Notes: a model not told the origin generated them from the sequence alone. DNA of 64,000 nucleotides from an uncultured Bacteroides sp. (GCA_900552075.1 URYL01000012.1:1-64000); one strand, 5' to 3'; counted from the stretch's first letter, positions 27,347 to 36,321 are shown. Made by a program: numbers and translations.

Positions 27347-27464
27347 CGGATAATTTTACTGTCTAAGGAAACTGTTGATGGCTTTTTCTTCTGAATTTGT
27401 GTCTTATTTTTACGTATATGCTAATAAAGAGAAAGTAAAGTGATGGTTTAATCAAACAAAAGTT

Positions 27465-27472
27465 TAACTTTG
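27465..27472 (+). promoter_or_regulatory. -7 element of the inositol-phosphate synthase gene
   Basis: TAACTTTG, exact TAnnTTTG, 80 bp before the ATG at 27553. No clear -33 element; the leader would be about 70 nt. Confidence 0.45.
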
Positions 27473-27552
27473 AGCAGTTTGTCCTTTTAGGAAGTTCAGA
27501 GTGATGAATTCTCGGAAAGGGTGAAAATTGAAAGAAAAAAAGAAATTTAGAA

Positions 27553-28860
27553 ATGGAAAAAATGAATGTAAAGCCCGCTGAAGGTAAGCTGGGCGTATTA
27601 TGTGTGGGTCTGGGAGCTGTGGCTACCACGTTTATGACCGGAGTTTTAATGGTGCGTAAAGGGCTGGCCAAGCCGGTAGGTGCTATGACACAGTATGATA
27701 AGATTCGTGTCGGGCGCGGAAAGGATAAGAAATACCTGCATTATGGTGAAATTGTTTCGATGACTAAATTGGATGACATTGTATTTGGTGCTTGGGATGT
27801 GTATCCGGCCAATGCCTATGAGTCGGCCATGAATTGTGAGGTGTTGCGTGAAAAAGACATCCGCCCAGTAAAGGAGGAGTTGGAGAAGATTGTGCCGATG
27901 AAAGCCGCTTTCGACCGCAATTATGCGAAGCGTCTGGATGGAGACAATGTGAAGGATTGTGCTACCCGCTGGGAGATGGTAGAACAGTTGCGGGAAGATA
28001 TCCGCAAGTTTAAAGTAGAAAACGATTGTGCGCGTGTGGTGGTGTTGTGGGCGGCTTCCACCGAAATTTATGTGCCGGTTTGTGAAGAGGTGCATGGTAC
28101 CTTGTCGGCCTTGGAAAATGCCATGAAGCAGGACGACCGGGAGCATGTGGCTCCTTCCATGTGTTATGCGTATGCGGCGTTGGCCGAAGGTGCTCCGTTT
28201 ATCATGGGGGCTCCGAACACGACGGTTGATATTCCTGCAATGTGGGAAATGGCTGAAAAAACTAAAATGCCGATAGCAGGCAAGGATTTCAAGACTGGAC
28301 AGACGCTGGTGAAATCAGGCTTTGCACCGATTATCGGTACGCGTTGTCTGGGCTTGTCCGGATGGTTCTCTACCAATATCCTGGGTAATCGCGACGGACT
28401 GGTGTTGGATGAGCCGGCTAACTTTCACACGAAAGAAGTGAGCAAGCTTTCTACGCTGGAATCCATTTTGGTACCGGAAAACCAGCCAGACTTGTACTCT
28501 GATTATTACCATAAGGTACGTATTAATTATTATCCTCCTCGAAATGACAATAAGGAAGGGTGGGATAACATTGATATTTTTGGCTGGATGGGCTATCCGA
28601 TGCAGATCAAGATCAATTTCTTGTGCCGTGACTCTATTCTGGCAGCTCCGCTGTGTTTGGATTTGGTGCTTTTGAGTGATTTGGCAGCTCGTGCAGGACG
28701 TTATGGCATCCAACGGTTCTTGAGCTTTTTCTTGAAGAGTCCGATGCACGATTATACGGAAGGAGAAGTTCCCGTCAATCATTTGTTCCAGCAATATGTG
28801 ATGTTGAAAAATGCCTTGCGCGAGATGGGCGGATACGAGGCCGATGAAGAGATTGATTGA
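27553..28860 (+). CDS. myo-Inositol-1-phosphate synthase
   Basis: The enzyme converts glucose-6-phosphate to inositol-3-phosphate with bound NAD. The 435-residue product has the dinucleotide motif CVGLGAVATTFMTG near residue 17, VVLWAASTEIYVP, and IAGKDFKTGQTLVKSGFAPII containing the catalytic lysines. The later FLCRDSILAAPLCLDLVLL is also conserved. In Bacteroidetes inositol feeds inositol-lipid synthesis. The lipid-synthesis partners (CDP-alcohol transferase and phosphatase) are not next to it here; neighbours are a sugar kinase and a DUF5686 gene. Second in-frame ATG at 27562 is an alternative start. Confidence 0.92.
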   Translation: MEKMNVKPAEGKLGVLCVGLGAVATTFMTGVLMVRKGLAKPVGAMTQYDKIRVGRGKDKKYLHYGEIVSMTKLDDIVFGAWDVYPANAYESAMNCEVLREKDIRPVKEELEKIVPMKAAFDRNYAKRLDGDNVKDCATRWEMVEQLREDIRKFKVENDCARVVVLWAASTEIYVPVCEEVHGTLSALENAMKQDDREHVAPSMCYAYAALAEGAPFIMGAPNTTVDIPAMWEMAEKTKMPIAGKDFKTGQTLVKSGFAPIIGTRCLGLSGWFSTNILGNRDGLVLDEPANFHTKEVSKLSTLESILVPENQPDLYSDYYHKVRINYYPPRNDNKEGWDNIDIFGWMGYPMQIKINFLCRDSILAAPLCLDLVLLSDLAARAGRYGIQRFLSFFLKSPMHDYTEGEVPVNHLFQQYVMLKNALREMGGYEADEEID

Positions 28861-28892
28861 CGAGAGATTGTATGTTTGACAGATATCTTTAG

Positions 28893-28929
28893 AAACCGGT
28901 AGTGAAAGGTGATTTCATTACCGGTTTTT
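28893..28929 (+). terminator. Terminator of the inositol-phosphate synthase gene
   Basis: A 15-bp stem (AAACCGGTAGTGAAA with TTTCATTACCGGTTT, one G-U pair) and 5-nt loop, then a T run. Confidence 0.85.
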
Positions 28930-29001
28930 CTTGTCGGATGAAAAATTTATATTCCATTATTCATAAAAAAAGGTAAGAATGTCATTTTTCGGGGAGCGAA
29001 A

Positions 29002-29033
29002 TTTGTTGGAGACCTTTACACTATGTACTTTTA
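29002..29033 (+). promoter_or_regulatory. Promoter of the DUF5686 gene
   Basis: TTTG at 29002-29005, 20-bp spacer, TACTTTTA at 29026-29033 (seven of eight). The start codon is 42 bp downstream. Confidence 0.6.
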
Positions 29034-29075
29034 CAAAATGGTTAAGTGCATATTACTTAAGTATTAAATTCAGGT

Positions 29076-31715
29076 ATGATAAAAAGATTGTTTTTTTTAC
29101 TCGTCTTGTGTGTGGGAGTTGTGAAACTTTCAGCGCAGATTACTGGAGTTGTGACGGACTCTGAAACAGGCGATCCTATTCCTTATTTGAATGTATATTA
29201 TGATGGAAAAGGGGTAGGAACCATTACTGATATAGATGGACAATATACGATAGCTTTTCATTCCGGGTGGACTAAACTGACTTTCTCGATGGTAGGTTAT
29301 GCTACGGAGGTGCGTAATGTGTCGGCCAATACCAAGAAACTGGATGTGAAAATGAAGCCCGATTTGGTGTTGGATGAAGTCATCGTCAAGCCGAAAAAAG
29401 AAAAATACTCCCGGAAAAACAATCCGGCGGTGGAGATGATGAAGAAAGTCATTGCGGCCAAGAAATTGAATGACTTGGGTGTTAATGATTTTTATCATTA
29501 CAATAAGTATCAGAAGATTACTTTTTCCTTGAACAACATCACGACCGATTCGCTTCGGGAGTCTAATTTGTTTAAGAAGTATCCGTTCTTCCGCGACCAG
29601 GTAGAGGTCTGCGAGGTGACGGGGAAGAATATTCTGCCCATATCAGTCGATGAAACGGTGACAGAGAAGCTGTACCGTAAGAATCCTCATGATGAGAAGA
29701 CATTGGTAAAGGGTATTAATTCTACGGGTGTGAACGAGCTGTTCAATACCGGTGACATGTTGTCTACCGTACTGAAAGACGTGTTCCAGGATATCAATAT
29801 TTATCAGGATCGTTTCCGCTTTCTTCAGTATCCTTTTGACAGTCCGATATCGAATGCCGGTATTAATTTCTATAAATATTATATCATGGATACAGTGATG
29901 GTGGATCGTGAGAAATGTTTCCACCTGACTTTCGTACCCAATAACTCGCAGGACTTCGGTTTTACGGGACATTTGTATATTCTGGCGGACTCTACTTTCC
30001 GGGTGAATAAATGTGTCTTGAATCTTCCTAAGAAGACTGATATCAACTTTGTGGACAACATGATTATCGAGCAGAAGTTCGGTCAGTTAGACACTGGAGA
30101 ATGGGTGCTGATGGAAGACGACATGGTATGTGAATTGTCTTATCTGAAGAAATTGCTGGGTTCGTTTCAGGTAAGGCGTACTACTCGTTATTCAGACTTT
30201 GGATTTGATGAGATTCCCGAGAAGATTTTTAAGAAGAAAGGAGATGAGATCAAGGATGTGAATGCGATGATGCGTGATGATTCTTTTTGGAAGGAATATC
30301 GTCCGACGGAGCTGACGAAGTCGGAAGACAATATGGACTCGTTTGTGGACAATCTTGCCAAAATCAAAGGATTCAAATACATCATGTTTGTGGCGAAGGC
30401 TTTCATTGAAAACTTTGTGGAAACCGGAGTGAAAGGAAGGCCCAGCAAGGTGGATATCGGACCGATCAATACCATGATATCCAGCAACTATATCGACGGT
30501 CTTCGTTTGAGAGCTTCCGCGCAGACTACGGCCAATTTGAATCCGCATCTCTTCTTGAGAGGATACTATGCATACGGCTTTAAGGATGAAAAATCGAAAT
30601 ACAAGGCTGAGGTGGAATATTCTTTCAATAAGAAGGAATACCTGCCGCGTGAGTATCCGATTAATTCGTTGACCGTTTCGTATTCATACGATAACATGTT
30701 GCCGTCCGACAAGTTTATGGGTACAGACAAGGATAATGTGTTTACCTCTTTCAAGGTGACGACTGTCGACCAGTATAATTACGAGCGGACAGCCAGCGTG
30801 AAGTATGAGCTGGAAAAAGAGAGTGGATTGAAAACGACGTTGATGCTGAAGCATACCAATCTGGAAGCCTGTGGAAAATTGTTCTATCGTACCATGGCAC
30901 AGGAAAGTCAGCTGCAGCAGGCTTTGGCTTCGGGTGAACTGACGGGGGCGGAGTGGGTGCATTCTCCTTATAATACCAAAGATTTCTCGGTGGCGGAGGC
31001 TACATTAGCCTTCCGTTATGCACCGGGCGAGACTTTTGTCAATACCAAGCAACGTCGTTTGCCAATCAATCTCGATGCGCCGGTCTTTACTTTGCAGCAC
31101 ACGTTGGGGCTGAAAGGAGTATTGGGCAGTGATTATACGTACAACATGACGGAGGTAAGTCTTTACAAGCGCTGGTGGCTGAGCTCATGGGGAAATATTG
31201 ATACCTGTGTAAAAGGGGGGATCCAGTGGAATAAGGTTCCTTTTCCATTGCTGATTATGCCGGCTGCCAACTTGTCTTATATCATTCAGGATGAAACGTT
31301 CAACTTGATTAATAACATGGAATTCCTGAACGACCGTTATGCTTCTTTGGATGTATCATGGAACTTGCAGGGAAAAATTTTCAACCGTATTCCATTATTG
31401 AAGAAACTGAAATGGCGTGAGTTTATCGGCATAAAATGTTTGTGGGGACAATTAACAGACAAGAATAACCCGTTACTTCCTCAGAATGCCACTGATACAG
31501 AGCTGATGCTGTTTCCGGGACATTACGATGCGGCTGGTAACTTCCATACTTCAAGCTATGTGATGGATCCCAAGAAGCCTTATGTGGAGGTAAGTGCGGG
31601 CATTCATAACATCTTCAAACTGTTGCATGTGGAATATGTGCGCCGATTGACCTACAACGACCTGCCAACTGCCAGCAAATGGGGTATCCGCTTCATGATT
31701 CGAACGGTCTTCTAA
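29076..31715 (+). CDS. DUF5686 / carboxypeptidase-regulatory-like outer-membrane protein
   Basis: An 879-residue exported protein. The signal peptide covers residues 1-20 (ending KLSAQ). Residues about 21-110 are a CarboxypepD_reg-like beta-sandwich, with GVVTDSETGDPIPYLNVY and TDIDGQY, as found before TonB-dependent receptors. The rest matches DUF5686 and ends in a stretch of amphipathic strands consistent with an outer-membrane barrel; the last residues are MIRTVF. There is no TonB box or plug domain. Function is unknown. It has its own promoter and a 64-bp gap to the sigma-54 regulator gene. Confidence 0.8.
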   Translation: MIKRLFFLLVLCVGVVKLSAQITGVVTDSETGDPIPYLNVYYDGKGVGTITDIDGQYTIAFHSGWTKLTFSMVGYATEVRNVSANTKKLDVKMKPDLVLDEVIVKPKKEKYSRKNNPAVEMMKKVIAAKKLNDLGVNDFYHYNKYQKITFSLNNITTDSLRESNLFKKYPFFRDQVEVCEVTGKNILPISVDETVTEKLYRKNPHDEKTLVKGINSTGVNELFNTGDMLSTVLKDVFQDINIYQDRFRFLQYPFDSPISNAGINFYKYYIMDTVMVDREKCFHLTFVPNNSQDFGFTGHLYILADSTFRVNKCVLNLPKKTDINFVDNMIIEQKFGQLDTGEWVLMEDDMVCELSYLKKLLGSFQVRRTTRYSDFGFDEIPEKIFKKKGDEIKDVNAMMRDDSFWKEYRPTELTKSEDNMDSFVDNLAKIKGFKYIMFVAKAFIENFVETGVKGRPSKVDIGPINTMISSNYIDGLRLRASAQTTANLNPHLFLRGYYAYGFKDEKSKYKAEVEYSFNKKEYLPREYPINSLTVSYSYDNMLPSDKFMGTDKDNVFTSFKVTTVDQYNYERTASVKYELEKESGLKTTLMLKHTNLEACGKLFYRTMAQESQLQQALASGELTGAEWVHSPYNTKDFSVAEATLAFRYAPGETFVNTKQRRLPINLDAPVFTLQHTLGLKGVLGSDYTYNMTEVSLYKRWWLSSWGNIDTCVKGGIQWNKVPFPLLIMPAANLSYIIQDETFNLINNMEFLNDRYASLDVSWNLQGKIFNRIPLLKKLKWREFIGIKCLWGQLTDKNNPLLPQNATDTELMLFPGHYDAAGNFHTSSYVMDPKKPYVEVSAGIHNIFKLLHVEYVRRLTYNDLPTASKWGIRFMIRTVF

Positions 31716-31752
31716 TTTTTACTAAATGCATGGACGGGTTTCAAACTTTTTG

Positions 31753-31760
31753 TAATTTTG
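31753..31760 (+). promoter_or_regulatory. Candidate -7 element of the sigma-54 activator operon
   Basis: TAATTTTG, exact TAnnTTTG, 19 bp before the ATG at 31780. Confidence 0.45.
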
Positions 31761-31779
31761 TCATATAATCGAGGAATAT

Positions 31780-33096
31780 ATGGTAAAATCAGAAATACAA
31801 AGCGTGAAACTGCGGTTCGGCATTATCGGGAACTGTGAGGGGTTGAATCGGGCGATTGACGTGGCGATGCAGGTTGCACCTACGGATTTGTCTGTGTTGG
31901 TGACAGGTGAAAGCGGTGTCGGAAAGGAAAGTTTTCCGCAGATAATCCATCAGTTTAGCCGGCGGAAACACGGTCCGTATATTGCCGTGAACTGTGGAGC
32001 CATACCGGAAGGTACGATTGATTCGGAATTGTTCGGACACGAGAAAGGTGCTTTTACAGGAGCCATCAGTGACCGTAACGGATATTTTGCAGAGGCGAAT
32101 GGAGGAACCATCTTTCTGGATGAAGTGGGAGAGTTGCCGCTTTCTACGCAGGCTCGTTTGCTTCGTGTACTGGAAACGGGAGAATATATAAAGGTAGGTT
32201 CTTCCAAAGTGCAGAAAACGGATGTACGCATTGTGGCTGCCACAAACGTGGATTTCTCGGAAGCCATAGCCGACGGGCGGTTTCGTGAAGATTTGTATTA
32301 TCGTTTGAATACAGTTCCTATTAAGGTACCGGCTTTGCGTGAACGTCCGGATGATATTCCGCTCTTGTTCCGGAAGTTTGCGGCTGATTTTGCGGAAAAA
32401 TACCGGATGCCGGCTATCCAGCTTACGGATGATGCCCGGCGTTTGCTGGTATCTTATACATGGCCAGGCAATATCCGCCAGTTGAAAAACATTACGGAGC
32501 AGATTTCCATTATAGAAACTAATCGTGACATCACAGCTGACATTCTGCAGGGATATCTGCCGGCACAGCCCGTATCGAAGTATCCTACTCTTTTAGGCGG
32601 ATTGAAACCGGAAGGGGAGAAAGGGTTTCAGAGTGAGAGGGAGATTCTTTATCAGGTGTTGTTCGATATGCGTCGGGATGTGACGGAACTGAAGAAACTG
32701 GTACATGATATTATGGCAGAACGGGCAGGAGGTACTACCATGACACCTGCCTCTACGACTTCTGTTCACTATATTCCGGAAACCCCGGTCAGTTTGATGC
32801 AGACTCCTTCGGTGGTAGTGAATCCGGTGACTGAAGTAGGAAAGGTTTCCAATGTGACTTCCGTGAGCAATGTTTCCTCTGTGGCTCCCGGTGTGAAAGT
32901 CACTCCGGCTGACGTGTCGGATGTGCAGGATACGGAGGAATATGTAGAAGAAAATCTGTCGTTGGATGAGGTGGAGAAGGAGATGATTCGGAAAGCGCTG
33001 GAACGTCATCATGGGAAACGGAAGAATGCGGCGAATGATTTGAAGATATCAGAACGTACACTTTATAGAAAGATAAAAGAATATGGGCTTGAATAA
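31780..33096 (+). CDS. Sigma-54-dependent transcriptional activator without sensor domain
   Basis: A 438-residue AAA+ activator. Walker A is GESGVGKE at residues 43-50 (Val where Thr is usual). The sigma-54 contact loop GAFTGA is at 90-95, and Walker B lies in GGTIFLDEVGELP. A Fis-type helix-turn-helix occupies the C-terminus (RKNAANDLKISERTLYRKI). Only about 20 residues precede the AAA+ domain, so there is no receiver or PAS domain. A long Thr/Ser/Val-rich linker (about residues 310-390) separates AAA+ and DNA-binding parts. It overlaps lptE by 14 bp, so its targets may include envelope genes; this is inference. Confidence 0.9.
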   Translation: MVKSEIQSVKLRFGIIGNCEGLNRAIDVAMQVAPTDLSVLVTGESGVGKESFPQIIHQFSRRKHGPYIAVNCGAIPEGTIDSELFGHEKGAFTGAISDRNGYFAEANGGTIFLDEVGELPLSTQARLLRVLETGEYIKVGSSKVQKTDVRIVAATNVDFSEAIADGRFREDLYYRLNTVPIKVPALRERPDDIPLLFRKFAADFAEKYRMPAIQLTDDARRLLVSYTWPGNIRQLKNITEQISIIETNRDITADILQGYLPAQPVSKYPTLLGGLKPEGEKGFQSEREILYQVLFDMRRDVTELKKLVHDIMAERAGGTTMTPASTTSVHYIPETPVSLMQTPSVVVNPVTEVGKVSNVTSVSNVSSVAPGVKVTPADVSDVQDTEEYVEENLSLDEVEKEMIRKALERHHGKRKNAANDLKISERTLYRKIKEYGLE

Positions 33097-33616
33097 GAAG
33101 TATATCAGAGTGGTGAAATATGTACTTCCGGTGGTATTATGCATTTTGACTGCCTGCACCGTGTCGTATAAGTTTAATGGTTCTTCCATTAATTATGATA
33201 AGGTGAAGACCATCAGTTTCCAGAACTTTCCGAACCGTTCGGCTGCCTTCGTCTGGGGTCCGATGGAGTCTATGTTCAACACGGCGTTGCAGGACAAATA
33301 CATGCAGCAGACCCGTCTGAAACAGGTACGCCAGGGAGGGGACTTGGAACTTTCGGGTGAAATCACCAATTACGATGCCTATAATAAAGGAGTCGGTTCG
33401 GATGGTTATTCTACCATGGCAGAATTGAGAATGACCGTGAACGTACGGTTTGTGAATAACTCGAACCATGCAGAAGATATCACTGACCAGCAGTTTACGG
33501 CCAGTCGTGAGTACAATGCCAGTCAGCAACTGTCATCCGTGCAGGAAGAGCTCGTACAGCAGATGATTGATGAGATTGTGGAGCAGATATTCAATGCAAC
33601 CGTAGCCAACTGGTAA
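33083..33616 (+). CDS. lptE: LptE-like LPS assembly lipoprotein
   Basis: A 177-residue lipoprotein. The signal ends at the lipobox LTAC (Cys25). The mature part contains YKFNGSSINYDKVKTISFQNFPN and a Tyr- and Asn-rich middle, matching the Bacteroidetes LptE family that partners LptD to place lipopolysaccharide on the outer surface. The name rests on family resemblance; sequence similarity to enterobacterial LptE is weak. Its start overlaps the end of the sigma-54 activator gene by 14 bp, and a TPR-like gene follows 7 bp later. Confidence 0.8.
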   Translation: MGLNKKYIRVVKYVLPVVLCILTACTVSYKFNGSSINYDKVKTISFQNFPNRSAAFVWGPMESMFNTALQDKYMQQTRLKQVRQGGDLELSGEITNYDAYNKGVGSDGYSTMAELRMTVNVRFVNNSNHAEDITDQQFTASREYNASQQLSSVQEELVQQMIDEIVEQIFNATVANW

Positions 33617-33623
33617 GAGAAAG

Positions 33624-34421
33624 ATGATACAGCAACGGTTACAGCAGTGGATTGAGCATCCGGATTCGTTGGATACGGAGAGTCTGTATGAGCTGAAGAG
33701 GCTTTTGGAACGTTATCCTTATTTTCAGACGGCTTGGATTTTGTATCTGAAGAATTTGTTTTTGTTGCATGACCCTTCTTTTCAAGAGGAATTGCGCAGG
33801 GGAGCTTTGTTTGTGGCCGATTTGAGCGTGTTGTTTTATGCCATCGAAGGCGAGAATTTTGTCATCAGGCAGCATGCGGAAGAGACCGGTGAGTCTGTGG
33901 CGGGAGCCGAAGATAGGACTTTGGATCTGATTGATCGTTTCCTGTCCGATACCAATGGAGCCACTACGGATAACTTGTTGCCATTACCTATGGAAGCAGT
34001 TGATTATACCTCTGTGCTGGCAGAAGGACCTCCCACTGATAATACCGGGCCAATTCTTTTGAAAGGTCAGGAATTGATAGATAATTTTATTGAAAAAGCC
34101 TCAATGGAAGAGGGTACTGCTGTAGAGGCGTTGGTGCCGGATACGTTAGTTCAGGAGGTAGTTCCTTCACAGGAAGGAGAGGAAGAGTCTCTGGAAAAAG
34201 AGGAAGAACCGGAACAGTCTGAAACGGAGCACTCCGAGCCAGAGGATGAGGAGAATTATTTCACGGAAACCTTGGCTAAAATTTATGTTAAACAGCAACG
34301 ATATGATAAGGCGCTGGAAATTATTAAAAAATTAAATTTGAAATATCCGAAAAAAAATACTTACTTTGCAGACCAAATCAGGTTTTTAGAGAAGTTGATT
34401 ATTAACGCTAAATCAAAATAA
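33624..34421 (+). CDS. Hypothetical protein with C-terminal TPR-like repeats
   Basis: A 265-residue protein without signal peptide. The N-terminal 80 residues are helical (LYELKRLLERYPYFQTAWILYLKNL). The middle, about residues 160-210, is very acidic with runs of Glu. The last 50 residues, starting FTETLAKIYVKQQRYDKALEI, form a TPR-type helix pair. No enzymatic motif is visible; a protein-binding role is likely. It lies between lptE and secG in one operon, so an envelope or secretion role is possible. A candidate secG promoter sits inside its 3' end. Confidence 0.7.
   Translation: MIQQRLQQWIEHPDSLDTESLYELKRLLERYPYFQTAWILYLKNLFLLHDPSFQEELRRGALFVADLSVLFYAIEGENFVIRQHAEETGESVAGAEDRTLDLIDRFLSDTNGATTDNLLPLPMEAVDYTSVLAEGPPTDNTGPILLKGQELIDNFIEKASMEEGTAVEALVPDTLVQEVVPSQEGEEESLEKEEEPEQSETEHSEPEDEENYFTETLAKIYVKQQRYDKALEIIKKLNLKYPKKNTYFADQIRFLEKLIINAKSK
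34337..34368 (+). promoter_or_regulatory. Candidate internal promoter for secG
   Basis: TTTG at 34337-34340, 20-bp spacer, TTACTTTG at 34361-34368 (seven of eight), inside the end of the TPR gene and 60 bp before secG. Confidence 0.4.
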
Positions 34422-34427
34422 AAGAAA

Positions 34428-34799
34428 ATGTATTTATTATTTGTCGTATTAATGGTACTTGCAGCTGTATTGATGTGCTTCGTGGTACTGATACAGAATT
34501 CAAAAGGAGGAGGTCTTTCTTCCAGCTTTGCATCTTCCAATCAGATTATGGGAGTTCGTAAGACAACCGATTTTATTGAGAAATTGACTTGGGGTCTGGC
34601 TGCATTTATGGTGATTGTCAGTGTGGCTACTGCATACGTGGTTCCTTCTCAGACTGAAGGTTCTTCAGTTATCATGGAACAGGCAGTGAAAGAACAGAAA
34701 ACCAATCCGTTGAATGCTCCTGCAGGTTTTGCTGCTCCTCAGAAAGATGCGGCTGCTACAACTGCTCCGGCTGCTGCAACTGATTCTACCAAGAATTGA
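34428..34799 (+). CDS. secG: Preprotein translocase subunit SecG
   Basis: SecG assists SecYE protein export at the inner membrane. The 123-residue product has two membrane helices, about residues 1-21 and 53-72, separated by the conserved QNSKGGGLSSSFASSNQIMG loop region. The C-terminal 45 residues are an Ala- and Pro-rich tail, longer than in E. coli SecG (110 residues in total there). It is 6 bp after the TPR gene and is the last gene of the operon. Confidence 0.92.
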   Translation: MYLLFVVLMVLAAVLMCFVVLIQNSKGGGLSSSFASSNQIMGVRKTTDFIEKLTWGLAAFMVIVSVATAYVVPSQTEGSSVIMEQAVKEQKTNPLNAPAGFAAPQKDAAATTAPAAATDSTKN

Positions 34800-34817
34800 G
34801 AATATAAAGAAATAGAC

Positions 34818-34904
34818 AAAATGAATCACTGACGAGTGTTTCATTTTGGGCATGAAAACGGAAATCCGGATAATGAATGAAACGGTTTTCCGTTTTCTTT
34901 TTTT
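34818..34904 (+). terminator. Double hairpin terminator after secG
   Basis: A first hairpin at 34818-34847 (AAAATGAA and TTCATTTT arms) is followed by a second with GAAAACGGAAA (34854-34864) pairing to TTTTCCGTTTTC (34886-34897) and a T run. Confidence 0.7.
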
Positions 34905-34921
34905 GTTAATATGAATCTTTC

Positions 34922-36106
34922 ATGGAAAACGTACAGAAAAAAGAGCGAATTCTGGCTATCGATGCGCTGAGAGGATTTGCCGTAATGGGGATTATTTTGC
35001 TCCATAACATCGAACATTTCAATTTTTATTCTTTTCCCGAAACTTCTTCTCCGACACTGGCGAATTTGGACCATACGTTGTGGGATATGTTGTTCTTTCT
35101 GTTTTCAGGAAAGGCCTACGCCATTTTTGCCTTGCTCTTTGGGTTCACTTTTTATTTGCAGAGCCGTAGTGCCGCTAGGCGAGGAGAGGATTTCAAAGGA
35201 CGCTACATGTGGCGGCTCGTGCTGCTGTTGGGATTTGGGTTTGTGAATTCCTTGTTTTTCCCCGGTGAGATATTGGTGCTTTATGCCATCTTGGGTTTCA
35301 TCCTTGTACCTGTCCGTCACTGGAAGAACCGGTCTTTGCTGATACTTTCCTTCATACTGATGCTTCAGCCGGTGGAGTGGATTAAAGTGGTGTGTGGATG
35401 GCTCAGTCCGGATTATGCACCCCACCAGATGATATTCTCGTTGGGCGATGTATATCCGCAGTTAGGAGGCGATTCCTGGTGGGAGATGGTGAAGATGAAC
35501 TTTACCATCGGTCAGCTGGCCAGTCTGAACTGGGCGTGGTGTTACGGAAGGGTGTTCCAAACCTGTGCCTTGTTTGTGCTCGGCTTGTGGATAGGCCGGA
35601 TGGGGTATTTTGATTCATCTTCAGAAACTGCCTTGGGGCGTTCTCGTAACTTCTGGACCTACGTGTTGTGCTTTTCTCTTCCACTGGCAGTGGTGTTTTA
35701 TTTTGTCAAGACCTTTGTCTTCTCGTTAGTGTCTCAGCCTTTGATGCAGGACAGTCTGAAAACTATCCTGAATTCCTGGTATAATTTCTGTTTTATGCTG
35801 ACCATGGTTTCTGTGTTCCTGTTGCTCTATTGGATGGGAAAGGGAAAGATGCAGAAGATTCTGGTACCCTACGGAAGAATGAGCCTTACCGATTACATCA
35901 TGCAATCGGTCATTGGGAGTTTCCTGTATTTTGGTTATGGATTGGCCTTGCATCAGTATTGCGGTACAACGGTCAGCTTGTTGGTGGGAATCATTTTCTT
36001 CCTGTTGCAGTTGGCCTTTGCTCATTGGTGGTTCCGGCATTTCAAGCGCGGTCCGTTGGAGACCATTTGGCACAAGCTGACTTGGCTGGGAAGTACAGAT
36101 AGTTAA
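34922..36106 (+). CDS. DUF418 family membrane protein
   Basis: A 394-residue inner-membrane protein with about eight or nine hydrophobic segments. The N-terminus has the family signature RILAIDALRGFAVMGIILLHNI, like YeiB-type proteins and related to acyltransferase-3 proteins. The C-terminal part contains GRMSLTDYIMQSVIGSFLYFGYG, the core of DUF418. Biochemical function is not established for the family. It ends 17 bp before repeat array D and converges on the rubrerythrin gene. Confidence 0.82.
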   Translation: MENVQKKERILAIDALRGFAVMGIILLHNIEHFNFYSFPETSSPTLANLDHTLWDMLFFLFSGKAYAIFALLFGFTFYLQSRSAARRGEDFKGRYMWRLVLLLGFGFVNSLFFPGEILVLYAILGFILVPVRHWKNRSLLILSFILMLQPVEWIKVVCGWLSPDYAPHQMIFSLGDVYPQLGGDSWWEMVKMNFTIGQLASLNWAWCYGRVFQTCALFVLGLWIGRMGYFDSSSETALGRSRNFWTYVLCFSLPLAVVFYFVKTFVFSLVSQPLMQDSLKTILNSWYNFCFMLTMVSVFLLLYWMGKGKMQKILVPYGRMSLTDYIMQSVIGSFLYFGYGLALHQYCGTTVSLLVGIIFFLLQLAFAHWWFRHFKRGPLETIWHKLTWLGSTDS

Positions 36107-36122
36107 TCAGTTACGCTCTCTC

Positions 36123-36233
36123 AGTACTTTCTCAAGAAATATTCCAGTACTTCTAGGGAAGTACTCCAGTACTGCTGAAGAAGTACTACGGTACTTTCTT
36201 GGAAGTACTCCAGTACTCCCTAGAAAGTACTGA
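36123..36233. repeat. Array D: AGTACT-type palindromes at 22-bp pitch
   Basis: Four full units start at 36146, 36168, 36190 and 36212, exactly 22 bp apart, and a decayed one starts at 36123. The first full unit is AGTACTT-CTAGGG-AAGTACT, with perfect 7-bp arms around a 6-nt centre. Units are separated by 2 nt. All eight GTAC cores from 36147 to 36227 alternate 14 and 8 bp apart. The sequence is unrelated to arrays A, B and C but shares their pitch, their 6-nt centre and their place between convergent genes. Confidence 0.88.
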
Positions 36234-36248
36234 AGCGGAGTGGATATG

Positions 36249-36290
36249 AAAAAAAAGAAAGACCGTCCTCGTGGTTCGAGGCGGTCTCTC
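36249..36290 (-). terminator. Terminator of the rubrerythrin gene
   Basis: AGACCG-T-CCTCG at 36260-36271 pairs with CGAGGCGGTCT at 36277-36287, with one bulged T. Read on the minus strand it is followed by a T-rich run. Confidence 0.75.
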
Positions 36291-36321
36291 TCATTTTTGT
36301 AATGAAAGTCTGTGCTTTCAA

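Noticed and set aside
28979..29164. 61-codon open frame overlapping the DUF5686 start
   Set aside because: It runs across the promoter and overlaps the signal peptide of the DUF5686 gene in another frame.
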